Part shown: in pieces, positions 1-12,566 of the stretch
Numbering within the stretch: position 1 is the first letter of the stretch
How the letters are laid out: every line of letters starts with the position of its first letter
Assembly (NCBI GenBank): GCA_026874595.1
Contig: CM049311.1
Location: 6,545,676-6,609,675, forward strand
Reading direction: 5' to 3'
Length of the DNA: 64,000 nt
Source: Sipunculus nudus
Taxonomy: Eukaryota; Annelida; Sipuncula; Golfingiida; Sipunculidae
Program-made: the position numbers and the translations under genes
The notes under the pieces: model-generated
What the model was told of the DNA's origin: nothing
The model's database searches: none
Seen by the model: the letters and a program-made list of their open reading frames with translations, nothing else

Positions 1-82
1 AGGCGAGGTTGCTTCAGCAACGAGCCACGCCCGCGCAACAAGAATCAAGTGTCAATAACACATGTAACAGACATCTGTAACA
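1..82 (-). mobile_element. LTR fragment, 5' end of a minus-strand LTR
   Basis: The first 82 bases match the end of the LTR copy at 33328-33422: the run AGGCGA..GCTTYAGCAACGAGC, the stretch GTCAAYAACACATG and the terminal ACAGACATCTGTAACA. Read on the minus strand it begins TGTTACAGATGT, the kind of TG start expected for a gypsy-type LTR. The rest of the element lies outside the window to the left, so whether it is a solo LTR cannot be told. Confidence 0.6.
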
Positions 83-143
83 CTATGTACGTATATATGT
101 GGGAACTCATATATTCCTGATAAATATGACGTCAGTCCAGCTT

Positions 144-181
144 TTGTGTGTGTGTGTGTGTGTGTGTGTTGGGGGGGGGGG
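144..181. repeat. (TG)n microsatellite followed by an 11-base G run
   Basis: Thirteen TG dinucleotides (144-169) run into a G homopolymer (171-181). Simple repeat with no gene next to it. Confidence 0.95.
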
Positions 182-900
182 TGTATATTTATGGGCATGT
201 TCGGGAGCATGTTTTTTAAGTTAAGTTATGATAAAGGCCAACATATCGCTTCGTAGGATCATACTTTGCTTATATAAAATCATTCGATTTAGGGCGGATC
301 CATTCTTCGTAAACCAAACTTCAGTCAGGTTTCAGTTTCTTTGCCTGTTAGTGGGCAGTGTTTGAAAGGAACGCCCTGACAATCATGTAGCCTTCCATGC
401 TGCCTTACGTATAACTGACGTCTGACCTGTCTCTTGGTTTCTTAAAAATAATAAATAATAATTTTAATCAGTGACAAGTAGGCGAAACTGGCCACTGAAA
501 TACGATGAAGTATGCTACACATCAATCAATTACATAATGTTTTATAAAGATGTTAATCACATTAATTTATTATTTGCGGGCAGTTAGACTCAACATGACA
601 TGGGAAATTACTACCATTTTTTATTTTGTAGTTATACTCACATATTTGCTACTTGCTAACAAAACCACACCGAAAAAAAATCACTCTACAGAAGCATATG
701 TTCTCTTATGTTTTAGTATTTTGTTTTCTTTTTTTTAAAACTAGAGCCAAATCTTTGGTATAAATGTTGCCGACTGCTGCTATTGATTTAATCCATTCAC
801 AGAAATCAATGGAGGCATCAAGAATGTTACATTTTATTCATACTCCTGTCTTTGAGTAGCTCATCTGGTTGCGTATTACTAAAGTCAAACACATATGTCC
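182..900. other. AT-rich stretch, no gene seen
   Basis: Only short spurious ORFs are present, for example a 62-codon AT-rich frame at 550-738 with no splice or promoter context. No repeat structure stands out. Confidence 0.6.
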
Positions 901-904
901 CTTA

Positions 905-1000
905 TAGGTATTTTTTATTTATTTATTACAACATCTTCCAGGGTAGCCTTTTTCAGATTAAACATCTGTTTACAGAAGGGCCCTGTAAAACATATAGAAA
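905..1000 (-). mobile_element. 3' tail of a retroposon (LINE/SINE-type), minus strand
   Basis: On the minus strand the segment reads ..CAGGGCCCTTCTGTAAACAG..AAAGGCTACCCTGGAAGATGTTGT and then AATAAATAAATAAA. A 3' end of this form with an AATAAA-type short-repeat tail is typical of mollusc non-LTR retroposons. The 5' border was not found. Confidence 0.45.
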
Positions 1001-3290
1001 CACTATACAATACAATTTTCAGTAGGTCCATTAAACTAAAATGACATCATACAATCACAGAAGATTAAGCGAAAGCGCAGTCACGCAAGCACACTTAAAG
1101 GTGAGATACAAATATATGTTTTTAGTATTGAGTTACATTGTAAAAAGTATGCAACAGAATTTCTAAAAGCATAAAACGAGGCTTGGTTAAAACTCAAAAA
1201 AGGCACCATATAGTGTACAACTGAAACAAAATGTGTATATAAAAGTTTAGATGATATGCGCATAAATACGGTACTTAACAGTTTAGATGCCTCTCAAATA
1301 TTAGTATTATTTAGCTATACAGGTAGAAAATAAAAGGAAATTATTCTACATTGGTTTTATATGCAAGAAAATATGAGCGCGCAAGGTATCACACAGAATG
1401 GCATGTTTATAGCTCACTCACTGCTTATTCTCTGCGATTTAATTTTTGTATCCGCGGAGTCGCCAAAGTTTTGTTATTGAAAGATTGCAACGTTTAATTG
1501 AAAATCAATTTCGAAGTGAATAAATATGATTTTACCTAATTTTTTTATTGACAGGTTTTCTCAACATATTGAAATGAATTGATGATCAATCTCATAAACA
1601 TTCTTGAAATGAAATTGGAGTGCAACTGAAAAAATGAATTGATCCAAGGTCTCAATATAGAACTACTTTAACGTAATCTCGCGCAAAAAATTCATGAGCA
1701 TTATCTGGGCAATCAAGCAATCAGTCTAGGATATATTTTTTATATTATTAATGTCAATTAATGAATAAAAATATCCTTTTTCAGTTAACCAGTAAACTAT
1801 AAATTTCCTCAAAACTTTTCAACTGCCAGTAATTCCCCAAGAAAATAGGGTTATATTCTACAGTTATTAGTTTTTTAACTATTCTTTATCCGTAAAATTA
1901 ATAAATACATATACCCATCCAAAAAAAAATGTACCAGGTTTAAAATGACAAATATTTTAACTAGTCTAATATGGATTTGAAGAAATTTTTGGAATGATTT
2001 TAAATTGAGAGGGATTTTGACTGACTCTGCATTCATTTCCGTCCAGCACTGTTGTGCGTAACTTTATTTTTTTAACACTTTACTAATCACTTAATGTCAA
2101 CTTAATCTCAACTTTGTTTATAGGGGTTATTCCCCTTATAATATACCTGTAACGTGGTGTGGTCATATACCTGTAATGTCATATTGCTGAATAAAAATGT
2201 TTCATATTTAAAGGTATATCTGTAGAGGAAATATGTTGGGCATCACCAGTTCCTTACTCTGAATCTTTTTTTTTTTGGTGGAAAAATGCACTCTGTCTCA
2301 GAGAAAACGCATCCCTTTTAACCTAAGATGTCCTGAATCATTTCTTAAATGTAAATATGGTGAATAATTTCTGATAGCTTTTGATTTGTTTTTCACATAT
2401 AACGTACGGCTCTAACGCATTACACGCCAAATGAGCCCAGCGTAGAGTTAATGGGTTAATGGAAACGCATTTGACGGAGGGCACACGGAGCGGTCATATA
2501 CACTTAACCATTAGTACGTGTCTTAGATCACACATATTTATATAGGAAAGGATGCTAATTTGTGAGTGGGCGATTAAGGTTTCCTACTTTGTAGAATAAG
2601 AAATAGTTTTTGTTTTATTTTCCAATGACCCTTCAAAATGCCATGGGAACCTGAAAAAAAACGTAATGTTTTCTTTGTCTGGAGGACGTTGCTTAAACAA
2701 TCCATTGAATCTATCAGTTTGAAATATACTATTTTCATCTGAGGTCATTAGGTGTTAAACTTTAACAGATCAATGCGAGCATTGTCACCGAAAGATGATG
2801 TTATTATGCAACAGAAATTAAAGCAAGGAAAATAAACAGCTGGTTTAATCAGGTCTGGGCGGGCAGAATGTGCGGATGACTGGAAATAAAAGATCCCACG
2901 CCTCGCATATATGGTTCAAGTCATATACTTGCCCAGGCACTTGGTATAAAAAAGCCGCATACCCAGTGATCAAATAGGAGAAATTACAAAAAAGTCACCT
3001 GGATGGACAAATAATATTACTAGCTGTTTTTGTTATACCTCTGCCAGAAAATTTAACATGGTTAAAAGCGTTTCATTCTTTTTACATTATATCACATACA
3101 TCATACTTAAAATGTTATGCATTGTTTATATCAAAATATACCTTTTGTTTTACACATTTGGCTGTCGTGTGCTTTATGTAAGCAAGTCAATTTGTTGTAC
3201 CTTCATCAAGAGTAAAGAAAGCATCTGCCTGTAACAATATTATAGGAGATCCATCAATCTGCAACAAATCCGTTTAGATTTAATATTGCA
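1001..3290. other. AT-rich intergenic DNA, no gene seen
   Basis: Long T and A runs, no ORF with coding character and no tandem array. A slightly GC-richer patch near 2400-2520 (ACACGCCAAATGAGCCCAGC and following) has no recognisable content. Confidence 0.6.
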
Positions 3291-3447
3291 ATTCAATGGG
3301 ATATAATTATGGAATCATGTTATTACCACTGTTATTTTTCAGGTTTCTATTTAATCTACTCGTTCCCACATCGTCAAGCCCCTATAGCCATGTTCCTATA
3401 TATATATATATATTACTCAATAACTGTCTTAAACTGAAAAAACAACG

Positions 3448-4079
3448 TCAGATTGGAATAGGATCGTTTACAGCCGGGCTATATGCATACAGTAGCCTAT
3501 GTCCGGCAGAGGACGTGGCATGGTCAATAAAACCTAAGGAATACCCTGCATCTCGTATATTGGGCAAATTTTCTAGCTGCAGGAATATAGGGCGTATTCT
3601 GAACATATTTGGATGGTATAAGATTAAGACACTAACAGCCCGTGAAGAGTGAGCAAACACCACCAGACGGACAAAGACTGAGTCATGCCCGGCTTATGTC
3701 GGATTTATACCTCAGATATCGGGGGAAAGTATAAAACATTGACTCTCCAAGTCGTCGAACGTGCCGTGATAGAACAGAACTCGGTTGACGAGGCGACTGG
3801 GTGCACGACAGTATCTGTGTTTACATAAACGTGGGACACAAGAACTGGTCAAACGAAATACCTGAATATTTAATGATAATATGCACGGCTTGGCGTTGTT
3901 TAACGAGTGTTGTCCGCCTGAGATACAGGTCAGAGAAACTGGTGACATCTCCCTCTGTCAGCATGGTCCGGTTGGTCTCAATACAGGGATCATTTCTTGA
4001 ACAGTTATACGTGACTACTGATACAGTTATAGACAGTGCCAATAAGGCTTACCCATATATATTCGTTTTGTTTTTTTAG
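3448..4079. other. GC-elevated patch of unknown nature with opposing short ORFs
   Basis: This 0.6-kb patch is richer in G+C than its surroundings. It carries overlapping short ORFs on both strands: + 3296-3652 (118 codons), + 3801-4079 (92 codons), - 3448-3663 and - 3712-3948. A TATAAAA sits at 3731. None of the translations resembles a family I know, and no splice pair links them into a longer frame. It may be an old transposon fragment, a lncRNA exon or a lost gene piece. No function is assigned. Confidence 0.3.
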
Positions 4080-4098
4080 GATTTTGGAAGGTTATTAT

Positions 4099-4238
4099 AA
4101 AGAGTTAACTAAATTACACTCAGTGTACCACACACCTCCGCAAAAATAACAAACAAAAAATTAATTTTAAAGAGTTCACTAAATTGCACACAGTGGACCA
4201 CAAACCTCCGCCAAGATAACACATAAACTTATTTTACA
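4099..4238. repeat. 70-bp tandem duplication
   Basis: AAAGAGTTAACTAAATT..CAGTGTACCACACACCTCCGC at 4099 is repeated, with a few changes, 70 bases later at 4169. Two copies. Confidence 0.8.
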
Positions 4239-4239
4239 A

Positions 4240-7200
4240 TCCCATTTATCCTGACACTCCCCCAAATTTAATGGAAGTATCACCTGGCCCATGTCTCACC
4301 CAGCCAGGGTTTCATGGACTTCTTTACAGCTGTTTTTATTAGTGTGATCCTGCGTACAGACTCCAATACCCATAATAAAAATACACACAGATGATCAAAC
4401 ACGCGACAAACAAGGCCCCCTTGGAAGAGGTTAAATAGGTATAAATAGTTAAAAGATAAACGCTGAAAATTCTTCCCCGAACATGAATTTGACAATTTTT
4501 CAGTTTAGCGTTGTTGTGCATGTGACCCTAATTCCGTTATATGTCCCTATAAATATATACAGAATTTTTTTTCCAAGATGTTAAATACGTTTACAAGGAT
4601 AACCTGCGAGGTATGCTACTGCTTACCTCCTAGAAAAAAAATGTCCATCAATAGGGCCTTCTTAATGACGGAACATTTGTTTTACCATTAAAGCAACATT
4701 AATTTAATAAGTCCATGCAGGGGATCAAATGGCGTTTATATGTTGTATGGAATGGATTGCATTAAAAAATGCCCCCCAATTTCACCATCCCTGATCCGCC
4801 CCTCATCTATAGCACCTTCCTCTGCACCATCTGACAGTGTTATGACAAAAAATAGACATCTTATCTGTTTCCAAACATAATTAATATAGAATAAGATATA
4901 ACCTACTTAACTTCAGCAGGTATATTTTAATTTGATAAATAATGCTGTTTTAAACGACGCTACTGATAACAACTGCAAGCTGTCATTTCTTAGTATGTCA
5001 AATTCAAATTAAACAATGTTTGAGTTGCGACTTTTCTTGGTATCGCGGAGTCAAATTAATCACTGTCAGAGATGCAATTTTTTATTGTTTGAGACTCTAT
5101 CAGTTTGGCCCTTTTATCATTGTTTTTATATCACTCAAACAAAAACATATTCTTTGAAAGGCCACTTTTCATATAACATGTTACCAAACAATGCACACAG
5201 AGCTGAACAGCCATCACCCGTAATCTCATCGACGTTATTTAACTCGCATGTTCTCTGGAAGTCTACAAACACGTGACCACGGGGTTTCTTTTTCTACAAA
5301 TAGGCCAGTTCATAGATGAGGTTAATATAGAATTACACTTATGATATATTTTCTAGTTTGTCGGAAAAGTTTCCAGACTGAGGATAGGTTATCCCACTAC
5401 ACTGGCTATATTCGTATGAACACTTTATTTAACAATCCACACTGCTATATATACGTAAGCTAAAACATAGTTTAAAAATCAATATAACCGCATTTATTTA
5501 ACCTGAAGATGATAAATATTTAACTGATCAATCCACTTTGTCTATATTTTATGTCATTCAGTCTCATTTAAGCTCACAGGTTCCCCTTTGACCTATGAAC
5601 TTTGACCTATGATTGGCGTTTTCATCCCATTCTCGTTAAGAGACCTCTCTTCTTTTAGTATCTGTCTCCTGTTTTGAATATCTGCCAAAATATAACTTTA
5701 CTAGATTTGATTATCTTGCTAGTTCTTTGTGAGCTCAGGGGTATGAAGAAATGCCGACCCTGCCCTTTTGGGTTATGACCAGGTATAGGAATGAACGATG
5801 GTAGCTGAAATATTCTAATGTGAATGTATCGGGAGTACCTGATGTTTTAAAGTTTTATTATATTTACACTTTGAATGCCGGTATATAATCTTACAAGGTA
5901 ATTCAACCCATAAACAGTCCACAATCTTGAAACTTGAGTCCAACAATAAACGAGGTTTATCATGCTACTGACAAGAGACAAGGTTATGAAGAGATATCGG
6001 AAAACAGTGCCGGGTAGATCTAGCTCATTGACAAAATGAACTATAACTTTTATGACCATTATTGGAATACAGCCCTCAATTAATCATCATAAGTGCCAAT
6101 TAAAGTAGAATGTTAGCGGAATGAGGGTGACAAGATGCTGTATGTGTGAAGAAACCCGAGTGAAGATATTCCAATACACTAAGATTATTTCGTAAATCTT
6201 CAGGGGAAGATGGTAAAAGTGGTTATTGTTTCCTTTTGTTATTAGCCTTTGGGCTAGCACACCGTCATCTGTCTGTAAGTAAGTCAGTGAACCCTTTCCA
6301 GTTTAGTTTCAGCGGAAGTGTGAACGAAAGGCCCATTTTGTTGGAACAGCCCTCGCCCACCGCCTGTCTACTGTTATTTGACACTGTGATTGGCTAAAAC
6401 ATAATTGGATTGGGGAACAGGTCACTAAGTCTTATTAATATTCATGACACAACCGGGAGTTAATGACCTAGAAGCCTTTTATTGGTTACACACCCCACCC
6501 CCACATATACCCCAGCTGCCAACCGTTCTTTTTTAGGAAGGGAGGGGGGGGGGGGGTTAGGTATATCATTCACAATAGATTATGGTTTCCGAACATAGAT
6601 ACCTATTTTTGTCATCAATATAAACATTGAGGTGTATGTTATTATAGAATCAAGTTATAAATAAAATATATAAAATATATAATCTTAAAAAGGACGATTT
6701 TTTTTATTTTATACAAATAAATGATCAAAAATATCAAAAACACACCTGGCTCATTGTTATGTACCTAGGTCTTGCAAAAATACATATATTTCAATAATTA
6801 TATTTCAGACTGGAGAGGGGCACAGACTGTGACTAATTCTAACTATGAAACCCCTACCAGACATTAAGACTCAACATAAAAATCAAAATGGGTTATCTAT
6901 TATACGGTTAATTCGAGTTGCATAAATATGGTAATAAAATGAACATACCTTGTTCGAAAAAAAAAGTATTTTAGTACAGATCAATTGAAAAATAGCTTAT
7001 AATTGGTCTTTATTTTTTCTAATTTATTGATATATTCTTCAGGTGTCTTCCAAGATTACTCTTTCACATATATTTAATTTATAACAATATTATCTTGGAT
7101 AAAAAAAAACTCGGTTACATTAATATTTAATTGAATGAAATTGTATATGACAAAATCTTATAAAGCCAAGAATAAGGTTTCTCTTCGTTCCTACGCGAAA

Positions 7201-7790
7201 GTCTAAGCGAAAAATGAGGCATGACGTAAACGGTCATTTTAAGTTTGTATGGAAAATCAGCTTTTCGCCATCGCGGTTTAAAGAATGATAAGTTGAGCAG
7301 AAACTTTTTCCGATCTTTTCAGCGTCACATTTACCATGGAAGTAATTAAACGTCACGAACGGAGCCACCGCTCGATAAATGCGACCAGCAAGATTAACAT
7401 ATACACGGCAGAGAGTCCCCTGGAGCCAGGACGAGTCCGCAGTGTTTATTCACCAGTATCATACGACTAAGTATAATCTATTATATAAACGAAGATAAAA
7501 AGATGGATGAACACCTCTATAATGATATAGTCTGAGAGTTTATCACATTAAACAAATGAAAAGAGTGTCTCAGTTACAAACTCAGAATGATTGTTATGTA
7601 TGTTTCAGTTGCCCAACCTGCCCAAAAATACAGCACAGCGGTATGGAATGTATACGCCTCTAGTACACGCACAGTGATGATAGTATTCCAGTGAAGCACT
7701 TTGGATAAAGTATCTGCAAACTGCTCCGTTCGTCTGCGCAGTGTCGGAGCAGACGACAAACTGACAACCCCGTCTGCGAGGACCTGCCCC
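4240..7790. other. AT-rich upstream DNA, no gene seen
   Basis: Nothing codes convincingly. A possible terminal motif of a DNA transposon (GATCCGCCCCTC, minus strand GAGGGGCGGATC) lies near 4794-4805, and a 13-base G run is at 6544-6556. The part nearest the gene (7190-7790) becomes GC-richer and may hold distal promoter sequence. Confidence 0.5.
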
Positions 7791-7815
7791 CACAGTAATG
7801 AATATGCATTAGGTC

Positions 7816-7848
7816 TACGTCACGGGAAGGCATAGAATCAATGACGTC
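7816..7848 (+). promoter_or_regulatory. Two CRE-like sites upstream of the peptide-precursor gene
   Basis: TACGTCA at 7816-7822 contains a CRE half-site. TGACGTCT at 7842-7849 matches seven of the eight bases of the palindromic CRE. They lie 140-175 bases before the TATA box. CREB/ATF sites are common in neuroendocrine precursor promoters. That they act here is inference from position and sequence. Confidence 0.4.
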
Positions 7849-7988
7849 TGCCTTAAATAAACCTCGACAAGCGCTTGAGAGGCGTTCGGCCTTTGATCTT
7901 AGTCAGGATATCTGAACTGACTGACCCAAAGCGGAAGGGGTATTTGACGCGTTGTGAGGTGTGTTTAGTGAGATGACGAAACAAGGCC

Positions 7989-8022
7989 TATAAAACCAGG
8001 GTTCTCCGCTGGACTTTTCAGA
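7989..8022 (+). promoter_or_regulatory. Core promoter: TATA box plus initiator
   Basis: TATAAAA at 7989-7995 is followed 31 bases later by an initiator-like TTTTCAGAA, with TCAG at 8018-8021 and the predicted start at A8020. This spacing is standard for RNA polymerase II TATA promoters. What follows is an ATG-free leader ending in a perfect donor, which supports a true start here. No transcript data were available. Confidence 0.65.
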
Positions 8023-8187
8023 AGTTAGAACCACCGCAGCACCATACAGTGAACACGGAACACCGCTATATAGCAGGGCTGCACTTTGAATTAACCACGG
8101 AACTGAAAAGCAAGAAACTTAAAACCAAGAAAGAAGAACTTAAAACTACCATTGAACAGTGAACACCTTTATCAAAGTAAAAACAAG
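8020..8187 (+). other. Exon 1, untranslated leader of the PPLFPP precursor gene
   Basis: The exon runs from the predicted start to AAACAAG|GTAAGT, donor GT at 8188. It is 168 bases long and contains no ATG in any frame, as expected of a leader. Spliced to exon 2, its last bases give ACAAG-ATG-A, an A at -3 and so a good start context. The link to exon 2 across a 4.3-kb intron is inferred, and a further small leader exon could lie between. Confidence 0.6.
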
Positions 8188-9334
8188 GTAAGTTTTATAG
8201 TTTTTTATTTATATATTAATATTTTAATATGAATTCATGTAAGATTAGAGTTTGTCTCTCTTGAAAGATATTTGAAAGCAACTAGACTGAACGCGATACC
8301 ATAACATTAAAATAGGTATCCTGTAATACCATGGTGTGCTCTCAAACAAATTCCTCACTAATCACTTAACGAAAAAAAAATGTTATAATTAGATATATGA
8401 TTGGAGTTTATTTTACTGAAATATATAATTATTTTTCAATTGATGATCATATGTTGACATCCTTATATATTTCAAGGCAAACTTTGTCATAAGCTGTTTT
8501 TTCCCAACAATCTTTAAAAGTGCACTCTGTGATAAATAGTATCGCGAAAAAAATCCACTTATCTCAATATCGTTTATCTTTCTTTATTACCAAACGCCTG
8601 AAGTGACTATTTAAATAAACTGCTGCTATCTGAACACTGCTATTTTTAGGTAATAAATATTGGCTAAGAAATATACAAAGATTCCCGTCATATTAACATG
8701 CACGTACGAATATTAGATGGGCCCCATGAATTTGCAATTTTTGTTCTCAACGCTTGAATACGCTCTTAATTATTGAGGTTATCTAGAACCCCATTAGCTT
8801 CTGTCAAGATAGGTTTGTATAAGCAAAAATAAAATTACTTTCACAGCCAATCAGCCGGTATTACTGTACAAGCTATGAACGTTAACCAATAGCATCCAAC
8901 ATAACCACGCAGTCGACTAGTCATACCGCACGGCCACGCCAGCCTTGTACAAGTGTAGCGTTTATAACAGTACACATATACAAAGTCACTATAACACAGC
9001 TGGCACCGAGCCGCCGTCACAACAGAACCTATTTCATAGAATAACTGACAGGTTGATACGGCTGATAATTGGAATCGGGTTTAATTTCTGTGGATTGGGT
9101 TTCGAGCGTACCAACCGGCTTTTCAGGTGAGGATTATTTACAGTTTTTACGATAGTTTATTATAACTACGTTTGCATAAACGTCTCAATTTCTGTTTATG
9201 CAGGCAAACTGTTTTTGAATATTTTGGTACTGTCGGTAGTATCAGCATGGACTTGGCAACGCCGTAGTATAGGTTACATGCGTGGATAAGAGACAGGGAT
9301 TGAAGAAACGTTTTAGAGATAAATACAAATACAA

Positions 9335-9736
9335 TTGTACTCTTAGAACCATGCTTGGGCGTTGTTTAAATGCATTTTTAGAATATTATTTTTGATATAC
9401 TATAAATCATTTTAAACTTAATCTGAACAGTTTACAATAGGATGCGTGCAAAGAGCGCACGCGGCATACACAAGTTTCAATAATCGAGCCAAGATGAATT
9501 TCTGTTACTTTCCCCTTTTTTATTATAGGTACATATTGTACTCTTAGAACCATGCTTGGGCGTTGTTTAAATGCATTTTTAGAATATTATTTTTGATATA
9601 CTATAAATCATTTTAAACTTAATCTGAACAGTTTACAATAGGATGCGTGCAAAGAGCGCACGCGCATTCACAAGTTTCAATAATCGAGCCAAGATGAATT
9701 TCTGTTACTCTCCCCTTTTTTATTATAGGTACATAT
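9335..9736. repeat. 201-bp near-identical tandem duplication inside intron 1
   Basis: The block starting TTGTACTCTTAGAACCATGC at 9335 recurs at 9536. The copies differ at only a few places (GCGGCATACAC versus GCGCATTCAC; ACTTTCC versus ACTCTCC). Each carries GCGTGC-AAAGAGC-GCACGC, a short inverted repeat. The near identity points to a recent event or an assembly artefact. Confidence 0.95.
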
Positions 9737-12191
9737 TGTGTCTCATGTTTCAATCTCAACATCTCAACTATTTTTTAATCAAATAATCTTCAAGATATAC
9801 CATTAATCTATTCCTCGGAGAATAAAAACAGTTAAGTACAGTAAAGTTAATTGATCTTACCTCTTCGACATGTGCATGCAATTATTGGATAGAACATAGA
9901 AAAACAAGAATTACTGACCCAGATTTAAACTGAATAATAATAGTGTTTAATCTTAGAATGAGTAAGTCCGGTTAAAATTATTTGAGCTGAGACCGCAGTA
10001 CGTTAAGAGTACATATACTAGTATTAGGCAGAGGGCAGAGTGCAGCACTATCTTCACTGTGGATGCTACTATCTGCAGTATATACCCACACTTGGGCGTT
10101 TCATACCGGTGGTGTTTGTGTAGGCGGAACAAGCCGTTAGTGGTAAATTCTGACCCGATTCTGACCCCAATCGTGCTCTTGGAATTTGGATAGGGTTCAT
10201 ATTCCTAAGTACTAAGTTGGTTGAGATTACAAGGCAACGAAATATGCTCCGTCAAAGCTTTTATTACACCCCTTTATCGTCGTATCAGTTATATATAATC
10301 GGTCATAATCTGTTATGTCTATACCTGGGCCGTCGAAAAGATAAAAGAAACGCATAACTGTTATTGTACCGGCAGACTTTGACGTATTCTATTACTTTTA
10401 AAAATATCTTTCATCACGCCATAGTACAGAAAACATACTTAACTCAAAGAAGTTTGAGATTTAGGTTTAAATAACACGCTCCTAACTTAGTTCTTAATCA
10501 AGTTTGACCAAGAGTGGTATATGATCTGTATCGGATAACTTGACCCTTACTTGTGGTTTAATCAGGATTGACAACCGATTTTCCTTTGATGTAGATCTGA
10601 TAGCTGGACCAAGAAGCCATACTGCGCACGACTTTTTGTTCGGATGGGCGTCCTGCATGATAGTGTTATTTGTTCCCGCAGTAATTTTTCGCGACACCTT
10701 GGCATTCATGTCATATTGTTTAATACTCTTTGCTTAAATTGTAAGCATGGAAGCCCAGATGATTGGGCGAATTTGTCCACGCTGGTCACGGAACGGAATA
10801 ATATCATCCCATCGACAAAGCTCGACGATATGTACCTTATTACAATAGTGACCATCCATTAGTTTTGTTTGAATAAAAAAAAATACCAGAATGTTTTTTC
10901 AGTAACCGTCAGAATTTCTCAAATACATCATATGTTTCGTGTGGTCTGGGCGTTTTCGTTCTTATGAGCTAGTCATTTAAATATGCAGCAAGTGTTCAGT
11001 GTATAATATTTAAAATTTTACATTGGTCCGCATGCTCTCGTAACCTTAAGTGAAATTTTGGTTGCCATACATGTACAGGTATAGTATTTTCTAAAAGGGA
11101 GTCCGCCCGGTCCAGCACCTCCTGTGTTTTATCATTAACGCAGCTAGATCCTGGATATGTCACGATGGACCATTCATCCAACTAACAATCTCCCATGAAA
11201 CAATAGCATCCCTCTTTTCACCCATCCCGCGCTTTCATATTGTGTACGTATTTAAGAGACGTAATTGTTCCATAATTATTCGTTATTTATTCTGTTTCAT
11301 CTTCTTTTCTTATAGACAGAGTCATTTGCTCCTGACGGTAAATATTTTTCGATAAAGGTTTATAAGAATATAAGAGCGTAAGAACACTTCTATATAAATC
11401 GTCACACAAACACAACAAACACAGATAAATAAAGTTGAACCTTATAAAGTTGAGTCCACCTGTCTAATAAGACCACCTGTCTTTTAAGACCACATATGAG
11501 TGAACCGAATGCATTCATATTATTTCTGACTGACCTGTCGCATAAGATCACTTTTGAGTCACTTTTGTCCAGTTCCACGGATGGTCTCATTACATATGTT
11601 TCTTTCAGTATATATTTATATACGTAAACATAAGCTCTGCACGTGTAAAGCGGCCGTTATTAATGATTCATTTTTCATGCAGCCATTTATCTCCTGTAGA
11701 ACTCATAAACCGCAAGTGGAGCGGTTAGGTGCTCACTATAATATCCATTAAGCCACATCCAATCAGCGTATCTATAGTGCTGGTGTTACAAAGAGGGCAA
11801 CGTTTTACGCTCTGATCATTGTAAATGTGGCCAGCAGCGTGGCCTCTGCCATCTCCGGTTGTAGACAGTGAAGAGATCCGGCAACAACCATCGCGGCAGC
11901 TCCCTCCGCCGCAAGTGGCTGGAGAGCCCCGCAAACAAGATGTAATGTCACTTTGCCAAGGCTCCGCGATAATGCTCAGCCAATTTGCTATATTAATCAT
12001 AATTAGGCTAACATAAATCTCCCCGCTAGGAAACGTCGGGCTATGAGTTCAATTGGACTCATATGTATATGTGTCTGTGTACGTGGTGATGGATCGGTAT
12101 AATTTACACTTTTGATTAGGCAACTTAATCAGTTGCACGATTATAGTAGCGTCAGGATCTCCCGTATGCCCGCAAACCCGCATCATGAATA

Positions 12192-12193
<2 letters not shown>

Positions 12194-12247
<54 letters not shown>
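12194..12247. repeat. (CT)27 microsatellite in intron 1
   Basis: A pure CT run of 54 bases, about 270 bases before the coding start exon. On the minus strand it creates a spurious RE-repeat ORF. Confidence 0.97.
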
Positions 12248-12250
<3 letters not shown>

Positions 12251-12518
12251 GTTATATATGATGTTTGTGTTTATTGACTTACATGAGTTCTCATATTTTC
12301 CAGTATTCCATGAAAATCTACATAAAAAATTAGACGATGTGTTTTGACATACGAATTTGGGGAAAAACATTCCGAGAAAAGCTAACCGATCATTAATCTG
12401 TATTGGTGGTTGTCTTCTGCATGCGTGATTAAAAATGTCGGAACGTTATGAATTCCGAAAGAAGACCAATGTTGTATACAGGTTTTATATTCTCCATGTA
12501 TTTTTTTGTATTTATCAG

Positions 12519-12566
12519 ATGAATCACCCCGAGGTCGCCGTCTCGCTGGTCCTCCTGTTCACACAG
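12519..12566 (+). CDS. Coding exon 1: start codon and first half of signal peptide
   Basis: The ATG follows the acceptor TTTATCAG directly and encodes MNHPEVAVSLVLLFTQ before the donor CAG|GTAAGT. It is 48 bases, exactly 16 codons. Alone it is too short to notice. Joined to the next exon it gives a continuous hydrophobic stretch from V6 to I20 followed by SGSS, a textbook signal peptide with likely cleavage near residues 22-24. This start is preferred over the in-frame ATG at 13526, because that ATG lies in the intron before the acceptor and would lose the hydrophobic core. Confidence 0.8.

Larger units (their letters stand above)
8188..12518 (+). other. Intron 1 (4.3 kb) of the PPLFPP precursor gene
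   Basis: Bounded by GTAAGT and a T-rich tract ending TTTATCAG. It holds the 201-bp duplication, a GC-richer unexplained patch at 11760-11960 and a (CT)n tract. Short ORFs inside it (10494-10862, 10996-11181 minus, 11725-12016) show no family resemblance and are not called as genes. Confidence 0.55.

Noticed and set aside
12152-12370. ORF with RE-RE-RE repeat
   Set aside because: It is a (CT)n microsatellite read on the minus strand.
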